Assembly (NCBI GenBank): GCA_043228905.1
Contig: JBHGNT010000006.1
Span: 10,230,001-10,294,000, forward strand
DNA length: 64,000 nt
Origin: Azolla caroliniana
Lineage: Eukaryota; Polypodiophyta
Reading direction: 5' to 3'
The notes below the pieces were generated by a model. That model did no database searches. It saw nothing but the letters and a program-made list of their open reading frames with translations, and was not told the origin of the DNA. This document shows positions 1 through 13,282 of this stretch, in pieces. Position 1 is the stretch's first letter. Every line of letters begins with the position of its first letter. A program made the translations under genes and the position numbers.

Positions 1-2425
1 TTGAATTTAATAGTGTTTGCATTATGTTCATGACATGTCATGGGTTGCGTTGACATTTTAATATAATATAGTTATTAGTAGGAATGACATAAGTGTTATT
101 GCCTAGATTGTTCCATCAAAAACTTTATTATCTATTTCTCTATAGGGATAGCATAATTGTGTTGGCCATTGGTTATAATCCATATGGCAAGACAGAATTG
201 GCATAATGTACTCACATTATGGTGGCCTCATGGTCTCCATTTAGAGTTTGTTAGCTTTAAGGAGATTTGCAAGATGTTGTGCACATGTCACTTGTGGTAA
301 CACGTGATAGTTATGTCTTGAACTATAGTGGGATGGCGAGAATGGCATAAAAGAATTTACATTGTGGATGGCCCAACATAAACATGTATGGACTTGTCTT
401 CATGACCCTTTTCCCATTTCACATTTATACTCGAAGCAAAGCGACGTGCCTTTATGCCCACAATCACGACCATGCACAAGAAGCCAACTAAATTGGGGAG
501 TTATAATGAATGCCATTATAGAGTTCTATAAAGTAAAGGTTGATACATATGTATATGGCACACCAATTAAATGGGGTAGGACCATCTAGAAAGGTCGCCC
601 TCATGTGAGTGGTGCCCTAATGCTTACATAACTCAATGAAATTTAAGGAGCATCATGAGGGCATTATTAGTGGAACTTATGAACCAAAAGGAGAAACATG
701 AGATCAAGTCCAAGCTGATGCCATTGACTGAGAATGGCCCACTCTTGAAGCTTTATTTGAACTCCAACCAATTACACGAGATAAAGAGTCCCAATTTTAA
801 TCATACATATGTGTTTGAAGAAATAAGGTAGTCATAACATTCCTAACATATAATTGCCAACATGTTGATAATGTACTATCATCATTCATGGTCTCATCTC
901 AATATTTGTTTAATTTGTACCTGCAATCTCGTCTTAATGTTCATTCAATGAGTGCACTAACTTTAGCTTTATTCATGAAGCAAAACACAAATTATTAACA
1001 TCATAAGTACACCATAACCTCCATATCTTGTGATTGTGGAAAATGCAACCTTGATTTCACAATAATGTAGATATTACTTTTAAGTTTTAACAATATAAGA
1101 GGGACTACCAAAGACGGAGAGTTATATTTTGGCCCACACATGGCTATAATTTCATGTAAATCATATTGCATACTAAGGGCTATAATTAGATGATATTTGA
1201 ATGAACCAAAACCCAAAACCTGGAACATTTAGAGGATACATTCAGATTTATAAGTGGCACTTTCTACTTTCTCAATTCTGACATAGACCTTTCATGAAAG
1301 ACATATGTCGGATTCTTGTGATTAATTTAAATTTATGGCATTCATGTTTTGTGTACAATAAAGGTTTAGTTAATGTCAACAACTCTTGCCAAATAATTGG
1401 AATAGGAAGACATATTTTACTATTAACTAACATGTAAATATTAGGAGAGAAAATGCACCCTTTCCATATGATCAAGGACATGAAAAAGTATGGCTTTATA
1501 AAAAAAGGACAATTGTTAGTTATTCCTACATATGAATTAAGAAAGATTTCCATACACATGCCCTTAATTTCAAAATACATGTATATCCACATAGATTGCT
1601 TATAAACCTATTAATGCTAAAGACCATTCTTCAAACAAGCTCCCACTCATAACGGGGGAAACAAATAGAATTGGTGTGCTGAGTTTTGATCAAGGGTTGC
1701 CTACAAGTTGGTAAAATACGGAGTGTAGTCTCTTGACATATTGTTTGATGAATAAAAACACAAGCTTGTGCAAGCTTTAAATCTAGGAGCACATGTGTGT
1801 ATTGAGCTTGATATCTTAACCAACTTGGTTAAAGACGTTAAAGACCAAGTATAGCAACATCTTTCTCACTACCATATGGGTTAGTAACGCATTGGGCAAC
1901 CAACATTAGAATAGAGCTCATGATAGATGTAGGTGAATATTATATATCTCCAGCTATTTAGGTGCACCAAAAACATATAGATACATTTTGAACTCAAGCT
2001 TTCACAATACTAAGTTGAACAACATACTTAGCTAAACCACACATTTCACCCATGTTTCCATGTGAAAGTTGGATGGAAACTTACAGAAAACATCAATGCT
2101 TACATAAATATAATGTTGATTCCATTATATCTCTAATTATCCTTTAATTTCAAATATTTATGTATTCATTTGAGACAACCACAATTCTTGGTTTTTTATT
2201 TGCCAATGGAATGAACTTATAACAAATGCATTCAACATTGACAAGTTGGTTTTGTTTGAAGTCTTAAGCAATGTGCATTGCGCCCAACACATTCAAGAAC
2301 ACAATGTGAGAGCCCTCCACGACTTCACTCTTTTAAAAAGAAAAGGGTCTAGATATAATATTGAGAAATGGAAAGAAAACGTCAAGTGTCCAATTGAGGG
2401 CGACACATTGATAGAGGTAAGGGAG
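1..2425. other. AT-rich intergenic DNA
   Basis: No reading frame here shows a family motif, and the longest open stretches (about 75-106 codons) are short and low in complexity. No terminal repeats, RNA gene or tandem array were seen by eye. It probably holds decayed repeats, but I cannot assign any. Confidence 0.6.
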
Positions 2426-2433
2426 GGGGTGAG

Positions 2434-2905
2434 TAACAATCGGCAACGGTTTGGTTCAAGAGGGTCCAAACCGAATTGTTTAAATTTTTTGAAACCAGAA
2501 TCGAACCGAACCGAACCACGAAATTGTTAAACCGAAACATTACTTTTTTTTTCAAACCGTTAAGCCATTAAACTGATAAAACTATGGTTTTGTGGTTCGG
2601 TTTCGATTTTCAGCTTAGCTCAAATTTAAATTTAAAAAATTTCATTATTTTAATTTTTACAAATTTAAAGATTTTCCTAAAATGTGAGAATAAGGCATGA
2701 AAATGATAAGATTGTTTAAAAACAACTTTTTAATTTTTTTAACAATTAAAAAAAAGAAGAAGTCGTTAAATCGTTTAAACTGTAGTTTCTAACTGTTGAA
2801 ACCGAACCAAACCATTAAAAAAACCCGAACTTGAACCTGAACCAAACCATTAAGCCGTGGTTTCGCGGTTCGGTTCGGTTCAAACCGAACCGTTGCCGAT
2901 TGTTA
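2434..2905. mobile_element. hAT-like MITE, 472 bp
   Basis: The two ends are inverted copies: the left end begins TAACAATCGGCAACGGTT and the right end is its perfect complement over 18 bp, with looser pairing further in. The 8-bp word GGGGTGAG stands directly outside both ends (2426-2433 and 2906-2913), which fits a target-site duplication. Eight-base duplications and terminal inverted repeats are typical of hAT elements. There is no transposase, and the interior is AT-rich with many CGGTT/AACCG motifs near both ends, so this is a non-autonomous miniature element. The exact boundary could differ if GGGGTGAG belongs to the terminal repeat, but that is less likely because the two copies are in the same orientation. 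Confidence 0.75.
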
Positions 2906-2913
2906 GGGGTGAG

Positions 2914-3784
2914 CCTATTATGAAAAGCGTAAGATGTAGTCATAGTGTTAAATTAAGGATAGGTGTAAGTTTGAGAAAACACCCAACATTCCAAAAATTT
3001 ACAAAGGTGGCTTGGGCTTACAAATTTTCTTCACGAAAATTCTTGAGCACTAGGAAGCACTACGAACCAATTGGTGACTCTTTCTTAGGTCGTGTTGTAA
3101 ACCTTATTGATGGTTGGGATAACATTTCAAGCTTTTGAGCGTAGACTAATTGAATGTCTCGTTCCTAGAATGATCAAGAAGCGTTTTGTGTACGAACCCC
3201 CACAATCAAGCCTCGTCCCTGTCGATTAAATGATCCCTATGCATGAATACACACAAACCTTGGTTCATACATAAAAAAATTACATGGTCACCTACGTTAA
3301 TATAATTGGATACCTTTGATAGAGAATTGCGTTCCTCCTTGTGGAGCAAGTCCACACAAACTTGTAGAATGAACCCAACTTGAAGAGGCGACTTCAAAAC
3401 AATAAACTCCAGTGACACTTTCTAGATGAATTGTCTTCCCCGGGTCAAGCTCTCAATGGTCCCAACCAACTTCACAAGCGTAACTTCAAGGCATCTTTCG
3501 ATGCGTGTGGAGTTTACTAGAAATAGCATTCTATGATGGCCATTACGTGGATGTAAAACGCATACACAGAATGGGAATAAAGCCCCAAGCACACACACAC
3601 ACACACACACGTATACATATAAGAAATAGATATGTAGTACAAATGTCAAAGCCGAGATTCTCGAAACCGGAGGGATGGTGCAGTGGGGTTCGACCAGGGG
3701 CCGGATAAGCAAAACTTGAATAGGCCCAATAGTGTGTGTATTACACACATATATCATATATGTATATGTACTACTACTACTAAA
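2914..3784. other. Intergenic DNA upstream of the kinase gene
   Basis: No coding motif was recognised. It contains a short AC dinucleotide run near 3590-3610. The open frames on both strands are under 115 codons and have no family resemblance. Confidence 0.55.
3590..3610. repeat. (AC)n microsatellite
   Basis: About ten AC units in a row. A simple-sequence repeat with no evident function. Confidence 0.9.
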
Positions 3785-4062
3785 AAGGCTATATAGTTAT
3801 AGGCAGCAAAAAGACTATATAGTATAGACACAATGTCTGATGTGCACATGTTTGTTTGTAAGAAGAAGAAGAAGAAGAAGAGGAGGAGGGCAGTGGACCC
3901 ACACTCTCTCTGCCTGCTCCCTCCTCCTGCTGTGCCTCATTTCTCTCTTGCTCACTCTTTCTTGCTTCTGGTTACAGTACAATAATCTTCTCTTTCTTCC
4001 CCTCCTCCTCCTTAGATTGATTTTTGCTGCAGGCAGCCACACACCCACTTGATGCACCCCCA
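3785..4062 (+). promoter_or_regulatory. Kinase promoter and 5' leader region
   Basis: A TATA-like stretch (actatatagtatag, near 3811) precedes an AAG/GGA-rich block and then a long pyrimidine-rich leader (about 3900-4018), a common plant 5' UTR composition. A possible 3' splice site (ttgctgcag) ends at 4031, so the leader might contain an intron. No transcript start can be fixed from sequence alone. Confidence 0.4.
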
Positions 4063-6193
4063 ATGATCCATCATCATCATCATCATCATCCCCCTGCCCA
4101 TGTTGACCCCATAGGAAGCCATGATGTGGATGGTGTTGTACCTGTGATCACTGACCATCACCATGGAAACCATGTGCATCAGTGTGCCCACCATTATGAT
4201 GACCACTACCACTACCACTACCGCGAAGACGACACCAGCGACGAGACTTGGTCGTCGGGGATCCCCGAAGACTTCTATGTCGAGGAAACAGAGTACGGAT
4301 CTGACGACAATGCCGGGATGCAGCAACTCGGACAACCAGAACAATCCCATGGAAATTCTGTTCTAAGTTCAATGCATCTCCAATCTGACGGAGTGGAAAT
4401 CGCAACCACAGCTGTGGATAGTGTGGAGATGGAGATGCCACAGTCGGAAAGCATGAGCAATGATGGTGATGATGAAGGCGGTGAAGGCGAAGGCGGTGGG
4501 ACGAGATCAAGATCAAGATCAGGGGTGTCATGCTGGCCAAGGCCGATCGGCAACAAGCCTCACAAAGCACAAGACGCGGCATGGGCAGCCATCCGAAGCG
4601 TGATCTCCTCCGGAGGCACTATCGGCCTCCATCATTTCCGGTTCTTGCAACGCCTCGGGAGCGGTGACATTGGCAGAGTCTACTTGACAGAACTCCTGAA
4701 GGTAGAAGAAGGGCTTCCTGGCACCAGCACCTCTGACATTGGCACTGGCTTATACTATGCCATGAAAATCGTGGATAAGCAGGCCCTGGCGAAGCGGAAC
4801 AAGCTTCATCGGGCACAGACGGAGCGCGAGATCCTCGAGATCCTCGATCACCCCTTCCTTCCCACGCTCTATGCACACATCGACGATGGACGACAGTCTT
4901 GCCTTGTCATGGAGTTCTGCCCCGGCGGGGACCTCCATGTCCTCCGACAGCTTCAACCAGGGAAACGGTTCACACGCAGTGCCGTAAGGTGGGGGTTGTC
5001 TTTGCCATTCTTATCTTGAGTATAGAACATTTAGGGTTAATGAAGACTTAGGGTAGGTAGATCCATACACTAATACACTTGGAACAGGCTTCCAGAGATC
5101 ATCATCAAATCAATTAGAGTTCATTGTCCTTTTGTGTAGGTTTTATGCGGTGGAGGTGCTCATGGCTCTCGAGTATCTACACATGATGGGCGTCGTTTAT
5201 CGGGACCTGAAGCCGGAGAACGTTCTTGTGCGTGAAGATGGGCATATAATGCTGTCCGACTTCGATCTCTCGCTTAAATGCAATGTGGATCCGGCCATTG
5301 CGACCACATCAATTGTGAGGGGCAACAGTTATGTTGGCAGTGTCGGGGTCGGGCTGGACAACGGATGGGCATCCACCCCTCCACATGGACATGGTGCCAA
5401 TTTTGGTCTATGTAGCTCCACCGGGGGACGCCCAACTTCTTGTATAGATACCCCTCTTCGGTGCAGCGTTGTGTCGCCTTGTAGCATCCATCCCATCACA
5501 TCTTGCCTTCCAATCCGGAACTGTCTTGTCCCATATTTCGTTGGCTGCCGCCCCCGCCGCCAACATCATGCCCAACCCCAACACCTCATCAAAACCAATA
5601 CCAATAGCAGTAGAAACAATGCCCCTGAGCTTCTCGCGGAGCCAACTTCCGTGAGGTCAATGTCGTTTGTGGGGACACATGAGTACCTCGCACCTGAGAT
5701 CATCTTAGGTGAAGGCCATGGTGCAGCTGTGGATTGGTGGACATTGGGCATCTTCCTTTATGAGCTTCTCCACGGACGCACGCCATTCAAAGGCCCCGAT
5801 AACGAAGCCACGCTTACAAATGTCGTGACACAGTTGCTTAAGTTCCCTACATTGGGAGCGAGTACGGCCACAGACGAAAGTCTTGCTCAATATTCCACGA
5901 ATCTCCAAGGCGACACTAGTTGTTATATGGAAGCACAAGATCTCATCAAGAGACTGTTGGTTAAGGATCCTAGGAAGAGATTTGGGGCTGTGAAAGGGGC
6001 CACTGAAATCAAGCAACATCCATTCTTTCGGGGTGTAAATTGGGCGCTTGTTAGGTGTGTGACTCCGCCTGAAATCCCACTTCAATTTTCACTAGGCACC
6101 AATCACAACCTCTCTAAGGGCAGCCTGAGCTCGTTAGGTGTGTCCACTGATGATAATGGTAGCGGCGCTGCACCTGAGTTTAAACTCTTTTGA
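4063..6193 (+). CDS. AGCVIII Ser/Thr protein kinase, D6PK-like
   Basis: Two coding exons: 4063-4988 and 5140-6193, joined by a 151-bp GT-AG intron inside an Arg codon, giving 659 residues. The ATG at 4063 opens a histidine-rich N-terminus. Kinase landmarks: glycine loop GSGDIGRV (about 199-206), ATP lysine in YAMK (K235), YRDLKPEN (D331), DFD instead of DFG (349-351), an insertion of about 130 residues, then GTHEYLAPE (487-495). The DFD motif and this insertion define plant AGCVIII kinases; the activation segment and [11 protein letters not shown] region resemble D6 PROTEIN KINASE more than PINOID/WAG. The protein ends in FKLF, like a PDK1-docking FxxF motif. D6PK kinases act at the plasma membrane and phosphorylate PIN auxin exporters; the same role here is inference. 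The long poly-His region is unusual. Confidence 0.9.
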
Positions 6194-7512
6194 CTACACT
6201 ACAATGTCTTGGACTGATCCATAGAAAAAATTTGTACACATTTGATGCAATTACACATTATTTATTTTCCCCCTCTATTCTGCATTCTCTTAGTTGGTTA
6301 TGCAAAAAGCTTAATCCACTCTTAGGAATGCATTTACTTGTTGATCCCAAATTCCAATCTCCTATTAGAGATGATATTTCCAATGTCCCAAATCCTCCAT
6401 TATCACCAAAGTGCTCATTTCTATTACGTTGATGGTAACTCCCAACACTAATTATTCCACCACCAAACAATCAATCATGCAATAAAAAAGGCCCATATAT
6501 GTATGTACATAGACTATATTGGATGAGATGTTCAAAATTTATGACTCAGAACACATGCCACACATTGTCCATGTAGTCGCTGGGAAACCATTACTACAGA
6601 ATTAGACTTTCAAAAGTCGGGGGTAAAATCTAGTGCCAATCATTAGATCTCTTCTTATAGATGTGAAGGGACTTATATGAGTAACGCCCTCTCCCAAATC
6701 ATCTTGGTTACCAGAAAACACACGGTTATACACTTCAGAATTGTAACGATTGTGCCTTCATTCTACAGAATTTATGACTTCGAATGTCAAGGGTAGTGCC
6801 AATCATTAGATCTCTTCTTAAAGATGTGAAGGGAGTTATATGAGTAACGCCCTCTCCCAAATCATCTTATCTTCTAGATTAGGAGGTAGGAGTGCTTTTA
6901 GCATTTCTTTTTCAACCCGAGTGCATTTTTGGCCCTTGCCTTTATAGAGTAGGCATTCCTTTAGGTGGACATGCACTTACCCACCCTGCTCAATTTATAC
7001 CGATCCACGTGCACAGAGCCATCACCTTACAGCCTACAGGCTATATACCTATCCTCTTCTTCAAAGGCAGATACTTCAATATTATGAATATGATACAGGT
7101 TCACGTTCGTAAGTTTTAACACCATCATAAATAATATCAATCAATATTAGAACCCTCAGGGATTTGAACATAACATATTCACTACTAAATACACAAAAAC
7201 TGTCATCTAAGAAGCTCTAGAGACCCTTTTGATCAATCCCACAACCTCATTAATACCAAGTAACATCTATCTTGATACATCCCAATAATCAAAGCAAATG
7301 CTAACCTCTTCCATTCAAGAAATCATTAACACATGGTCAACAATCCATAGACCTGAAATTAAAATGCAATGCCTTTAAAAACCCTCTACTAAAAAGTCCA
7401 GATCAGATGCCACCACTGAATGGTGTATATATATTTGTACAGCACAAATGTTTAATCCAATTTGACTTATCCATTTTAAGGTCATACCGTTTTTACTCTA
7501 CTATACTTATTT
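6194..7512. other. Intergenic region between convergent genes
   Basis: It contains the 3' flanks of the kinase gene (+) and the splicing-factor gene (-), plus a 75-bp direct duplication listed separately. No other gene was seen. No clear polyadenylation signal could be assigned with confidence. Confidence 0.6.
6631..6868. repeat. 75-bp direct repeat, two copies
   Basis: Positions 6631-6705 and 6794-6868 are nearly identical (two mismatches by eye, at cttatag/cttaaag and gggactt/gggagtt), with 88 bp between them. The bases just before each copy are also loosely alike, so the duplication may be longer and older upstream. It lies in the 3' flank of the kinase gene. Confidence 0.85.
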
Positions 7513-10500
7513 TTATCTATAATAAGGAGAGACACTTCTGGACCTTGACCGAGATATGTATCTGCGAACAGGGGTTCTTGAAGGAGATCGGTATCTCCGC
7601 CCACTTCGATATGAATAGGTAGGGGTCGGTGACCGAGATGGAGAACGATATCTCCTCCCTCTATATGAAGAATATAGAGGCGATGGAGACCTTCCTCTGT
7701 CCTCTCGCCTTGGAGAGTAATCAGAAGATGGTGATCGATCTCTATCTCTATTCCTCCTACTATACCTATATGGGGATGGAGATCTATCCCTGTAATGACC
7801 TCCATATCTATAAGGAGAATATTGAGGGGAACGGGATCTACCCCTATATCTACTCCTGCTCCTGCTTCTGTACGGAGAATAATCAGGTGAATAATCCCGA
7901 GAAGAACGGTAAGGAGAATAATTAGGAGATCGCCTCCTTTCATAATCATATGATGCTGCCAAAAAGCGAAACAGGTTGTAGGATTAAAAATAGTTAGTTC
8001 ATTGCACAAATTATATTTCACTTAATAATTTCATAATGATTTCAAGGCTCCAATGATTAATGATTAATTCTTTGAAATATTGCACAAATTTCAAATGCAT
8101 TGTCCTCTGCGAATTGTAGAATTACTCACATGAGCCCCTGGTCGTCCGTACTCCTAAGTACTTCCCTGGTGTGGGGGTTCTTGCTCTTTTCCGCCTTGCC
8201 TGTGACACAAAAAATAAAAATCAGATCAAGAAAGTTTCATTAGCACTGTGGTGGAAGCACGAACATCTTATACATATAAATAGGCTTAGGTTAAAATAGT
8301 AGAAATTGCAATCAGTGAAATTCAGTCTACTTGATGTGGGTCACAATCCAAGATCAACTCAAACCTTTCTTTTATTTGCTGAGAAGTTTTGATGTTTGAA
8401 TGCTGCATTGCATGCATAATATAAACAAGAAATGATGACATCAAGAATGATGTTCCGTAGTCGAAACTTCTCAAATAATGTTATTTTTACAGGTTTCATA
8501 GTAACCGATCACATCTTGAACCAAGTTGTGAAAGTTGATGTTGGTGGCACAGCGACGTAGCTGTCTTTGAGATTGAATTTTGAGTAAAATGACAAGTCGA
8601 GCTGAGTATGGATAATCAACACAAAACTATCAGATCTAAAGTTTACGACACTTCAACAATCAATGGTTCCAACAGCAATTTGTAAAAACATCTATAGACT
8701 GGTCATACCACATGACGCAAAGACGACCATCTAGACAGACACAGCATACAACTCCCATTCATTAACATGATTCCTAATTATTAGTTACAGATGGAAAGCT
8801 TTTAGAATAATAATATCAATGCTCTTCTAATGTCACTTTGTCAAAATATCTAAACATGCTCTTCTAATGTCGCTTTGTCAAAATATCTAAACTGGTTATG
8901 CCACATGATACAAAGACGAACAATAATATCAAATGGAAAGGTTCATAAGAATAGAACCAACTTACTTTTTCCACAGTTATCACTCGCCCTTCTAGTATGG
9001 ACTTATTTAAATGCTTGATACATCGGTCCGCACCTTCAAGTGATTCCATTGTAACAAAACCAAACCCACGCGATTCTTTGGTTCTTGGATCTACCACCAA
9101 GTGGCATTCAACCACCTGAAAACATGATACGAATCAATCAGATTAAGAAAAATATTGAAAGAAAACAAAATTAACCATCCCCAGACACCTATATATTCAC
9201 CTTTCCCTCAGTTGAACAGTGATCAATAAGGTCTTTTTCGGTCACCCGTGAAGAAAGGCCAGTAATATACAAATTATTACCAGGATTGAGGGAGGTTTCA
9301 TCACTGCACAATGAATAAATACTCCATTAGCAAGAAGACGGAATCAATGCACAAACTACATTCCACAGAATAATTACCTTTCAGGACTTCTGCTTCGAGA
9401 TCTTGAATTGGAGCGAGAGCGAGAGCGATACCTTGATGATGGACTATAATCATACCTGGTGGAAGGGAGCACAATCAAATTTATACAAAATAGTCAAAAC
9501 GTTTTTCCACAAGAAACTCAAACAGTACAGGGATATTATTTACTAATAAGAAATCTATTAATATCCTACAGTTCTAATATACAACCACTGAATGTGTTTC
9601 CATAACTAGTATGAAGATCATAACAGCAGAACTCATTAGACCATGCAATATCCAACCTATGCAAAAGACACGATGCAATAACATATTTTCCACTGATCCC
9701 CATATTGTCAGAAAAATCATAATGAAGGATTCTGAAGATATTTATTTTTCATTATTCCTGAGAAATTATTTGAACACGAGAAACCATCAGCCACAACCTG
9801 TCTTGCTTTTTATAAAAATCCACTTATAGATATATACTTAAGTTTCAATAGACCCTTAAAATTTGGAAGCTACCTAAAGAGTACAAGTAGATAACCTGTA
9901 GGACTCATGCAGGAAATCTTCATAAAATTAATTTATCATAAACCACACAGATCCACCAATGAGAACAATACGAGGACTAGGAAATCAAGCAAACGCATAC
10001 CCAAAGATCGAGAATTTCTATATTTTAATCCAAGAGATCTCTAGTGTAATCTATTACCCTACGATCAAGTCAAAGGCATACTCTAAGGTTGAGAACTCCT
10101 ACAATCTCATCTTTAATCCTACAATCTAAACTTTAATCTAAGAGATCTTCGAAGTAACCTACTTGCTCTAAGATCAATAAGTACTACAATCTCATCTTTG
10201 ATCCAAGAATCTCCTAAAATGACATAAAAAAAGAGGACGAATAAAGAGGACAAACCTGCTTCTCCGCTGCGATGATGCATACGCCTGTAACAATAACAAA
10301 AAGAAGAATCTGTCAGCTAATACATGGTCATCATGACCAATTAATTTCATTTAAACCGAAACAGTCAATTCCTGGTTAATATCTTGAAAGAAACTAACAT
10401 TTTCCATATATATATGAGAACAAAATTAGCCTAATTTATTCAAAATCTATGAAACAGTTTACGTGGCGATTGTACGAATAGGATTATACCTAGACCATAT

Positions 10501-11048
10501 ACTCTGCAAGACGAGAAACATTATTCCTTCCGAATAATTTCATGCTTATATTCGATGGTGAGGCTTACCTTTGTCAATCTATGAATATAGCCAACTTTAT
10601 ACAAAGGCAAATTCTTACAGCTAAAATGCATAAAAGGCTAACTGGAATCATCAGGAAGAGTAAAACATATCGCAACTAAAAAGCCAAACTTCAAATAATA
10701 CACTAAAGGCCATGAATAAGCGAGTCAATTTCATAAAGGACACGATCAGCCTGTGAGGATTAAGTTAAACACATACAGCAACAAAAAATGTCTAATTTCG
10801 GAGATAGGCACAACGATAATCCCTCAAGTTTAGAATGAGGGATGACTACATCAAGTAGTAGATGGTTCTAAGCAAGCGTCAAAAGTTTTTCTTTGAGAAG
10901 GCAAATTCATGAAAAAAGAAGAGATCAGCCTTCTGTTTCAGAGAAGCAAAGCGTCTAGGAATCAAGTCAGAATGGGAGAAACAAAAGAGACGGAAACGGA
11001 GAAGTAGCGGGAGGGAGAGAGGGAGGAGAAGAAGAAGGAAGTTACCAT
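7513..11048 (-). CDS. Transformer-2/SR45a-type splicing factor (RRM + RS)
   Basis: Seven coding exons on the minus strand: 11048-11046 (ATG only), 10284-10256, 9455-9378, 9303-9201, 9115-8966, 8199-8130 and 7955-7513, all with GT-AG introns and matching phases, giving 291 residues. A short N-terminal RS stretch (about 8-37) precedes one RNA-recognition motif (about 46-122) with RNP2 LYITGL (48-53) and RNP1 RGFGFVTM (87-94). A Tra2-type linker follows (RARTPTPGKYLG), then a long Arg/Ser/Tyr-rich tail ending SVSPYYR. The order RS1-RRM-RS2 and the linker are those of Tra2 proteins and plant SR45a, which bind exonic enhancers and recruit the spliceosome in the nucleus. The start codon is the last codon of exon 1, a notable gene structure. 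Confidence 0.88.
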
Positions 11049-11135
11049 AACGCGAGGAGGTAGCGCAAATCGTCGAAGATGCAAACCCTAGCTGTGAAAC
11101 AGACGAAGGAGAGGAGACGGAGGAACGAGAACGAG

Positions 11136-11179
<44 letters not shown>

Positions 11180-11250
11180 GAGGGCGAAGAGAAGGAATTT
11201 CTGGAACCTTCTACTGGCTTTATACGTGGAGATAGAGGAGAATGCAATGT
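11049..11250 (-). promoter_or_regulatory. 5' UTR of the splicing-factor gene, with (GA)n
   Basis: A GA dinucleotide run lies near 11139-11176. In the sense of the minus-strand gene this is a CT-rich leader, typical of plant 5' UTRs. The minus-strand frame across it is low-complexity Ser/Leu and is not taken as coding. Confidence 0.6.
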
Positions 11251-13282
11251 TTGCTACACTTGGACCGTCCGATCAGGTTTCCAAATCGACGGCTCCAAAT
11301 CGTTTTCCACTTGCTTCTTATAGTATGTAAAGTGAAGTTTGGGAGGAGGATCCTATAAATCACTCACTCATTCCATCCGCCCCTTTCGTTTCGTGTTGCA
11401 TTTTCTTCCTTCCTCCATTTGTCCCTTCGTCCTCTCCCCAATTGCTCCACACTTTCTCTCGTGCCTCCGGATTGTGCGCATCTCCTGCCCCTTCCTTAAC
11501 CCACTCCCATCGGCTCTTTGAGTTGCCTACTGACCCCACAACCCAACAATCCGTGAAGAGTTATGTATGGCCAACACATCCCCTTTCTCTCGCTTTTTGG
11601 AAGGGTAATCAAGGAAATCAATCCCATTTCGGGAAATAACAAAAACCCTATGGGTGTTATTAGAGGAAAGTAAAGGAAAACTCCAAGGTTCTAACTTCTT
11701 TCATAGTTTTTCTTGCTCCTCGACGTTTCTTTGCGTTTGCCAAAAGCCGAGTGTTTTTGCTTAATAAATTGGAACATGTTATAATCTTCCTTTTTTATAG
11801 AAGAATGTGCTAATTGAGCCATGTACTCCAAAAAAATCAAGATTTTGCGATAGATATATTAGTGCACAACAAATAAAACAAATATTTATAAAACTCAACA
11901 TAAAGTGTTACCGGCTTAGAGTAACACGGTGCCGGATACTTGTTCCTTCGGTATCCGGCTCAAGGTCTTGTGGTAGGGAGACAAAGGTGTAGACAAGTTC
12001 TCTGCCTTAGAGGAACCCAAAAACACGTACAGGTACAGTTACCTACATGGTTACGAATCGAGTTACTGTAGTCTATGATTGTGGAGTTTGTGGAGACTCA
12101 GACCGAGCCGGCTACAATCGATTGGTTATGTGCACGATATACAGAATAATTAAAGAAAGCTCGACACAGATGAAACTCTCGACACAGAGACAGAGACAAA
12201 GTATAAGCAAGACAAATTTCTATTATAAGGCACGACTTAATACACTGTTACAACCGATTCCCTTTTTACATCATTCCCATGTCCCTTTTTTATAGGGAGC
12301 ATGGACGGTTACATTTAGAACGTGAATCGTTACTACTAATAATGTTTTGCACCGTTTTACTTTTCCTCTTCACTCCCTGTCTGGCCCCACCCATCTTCAA
12401 TTAGGCCGGTAACCGTCCTTTAGCCTTTTCACATGTGCGTTGTCTTGACTGGCCAACACATGGCATGCATGTGGGACAATGCATTGCATGGTCGGACCCT
12501 ATGTGTCGGCTAGGCATCGTAAAACATATGCAAAATGTTTGGCTCATGTTGAGCCGACTCGTCGCTACCAATGGTGGTGTCATCGGGTGGGGTCGAGGCA
12601 TGCGTTGTTTGCTCTGTGGCTATCGTCGTCACCTCGGTCTTTCCTCCACTAATCCCTTTGTTCTGTGGATTCTCCTGAGGTAGTGGCTGGGGTGATTTGG
12701 CGTGATGGCCTTGTTCGTCTCGTTGTTGGGTGGCGACATCTCAGTGAGTGACAACTGGCTAATCATCGATTGCCTCAACTGGTTCAGTGTTAATGGGGGG
12801 GGGGGGTATGGGGGTTGCGTTGTCGGATTGTCCTGGGACTATCCGCTCAATTCACTGTCAAGGAGTTGAATGTGCTCCGGTTCCTCGCCTTTCTCATGCT
12901 CTTTCTACGTCTGCCCTCATTCGGCTTCGTAAGCTTCCAGTTCCAGTGTGAACTGAAGTTGATCGTCCCAGAACTCCTCTAATAGTTTTGTTATTTCTAT
13001 GGAGTGGAGTTGGGCCAAGGACCGGTAGTCATTCGCAAGCTCCTCTCAAATGGTTGTGACTCTGTCCTCATCGAGCTTATAAAATACCTTGCCTTCTTTC
13101 CACCTGTTCTCCTGATCCGCCCAAAATATATGAAGTTCGGTTGCTTGGGCTGAGCAGGCCCCCCATCCTCGTTCCATCTTATCAGCAACCATTCCTTCTA
13201 TCCAATCACATTAATCCCCTTTTTAACATTAGTGAACATACCCTTCACTTATGTATATATTAGTGACCTACCCTCACCTATG
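11251..13282. other. Intergenic DNA with unassigned decayed repeats
   Basis: No gene is supported. A run of 12 G residues lies at 12795-12806. Part of the interval may be the 3' tail or LTR of the minus-strand Gypsy fragment that follows, because the fragment's reading direction points this way, but I could not find paired LTRs. Confidence 0.5.

Noticed and set aside
4148-4582. Minus-strand frames rich in His and Arg over kinase exon 1
   Set aside because: Antisense shadows of the His-rich and Ser/Asp-rich coding sequence.
7629-7925. Plus-strand open frame opposite the RS-rich exon
   Set aside because: Shadow of the repetitive Arg/Ser/Tyr coding on the minus strand.
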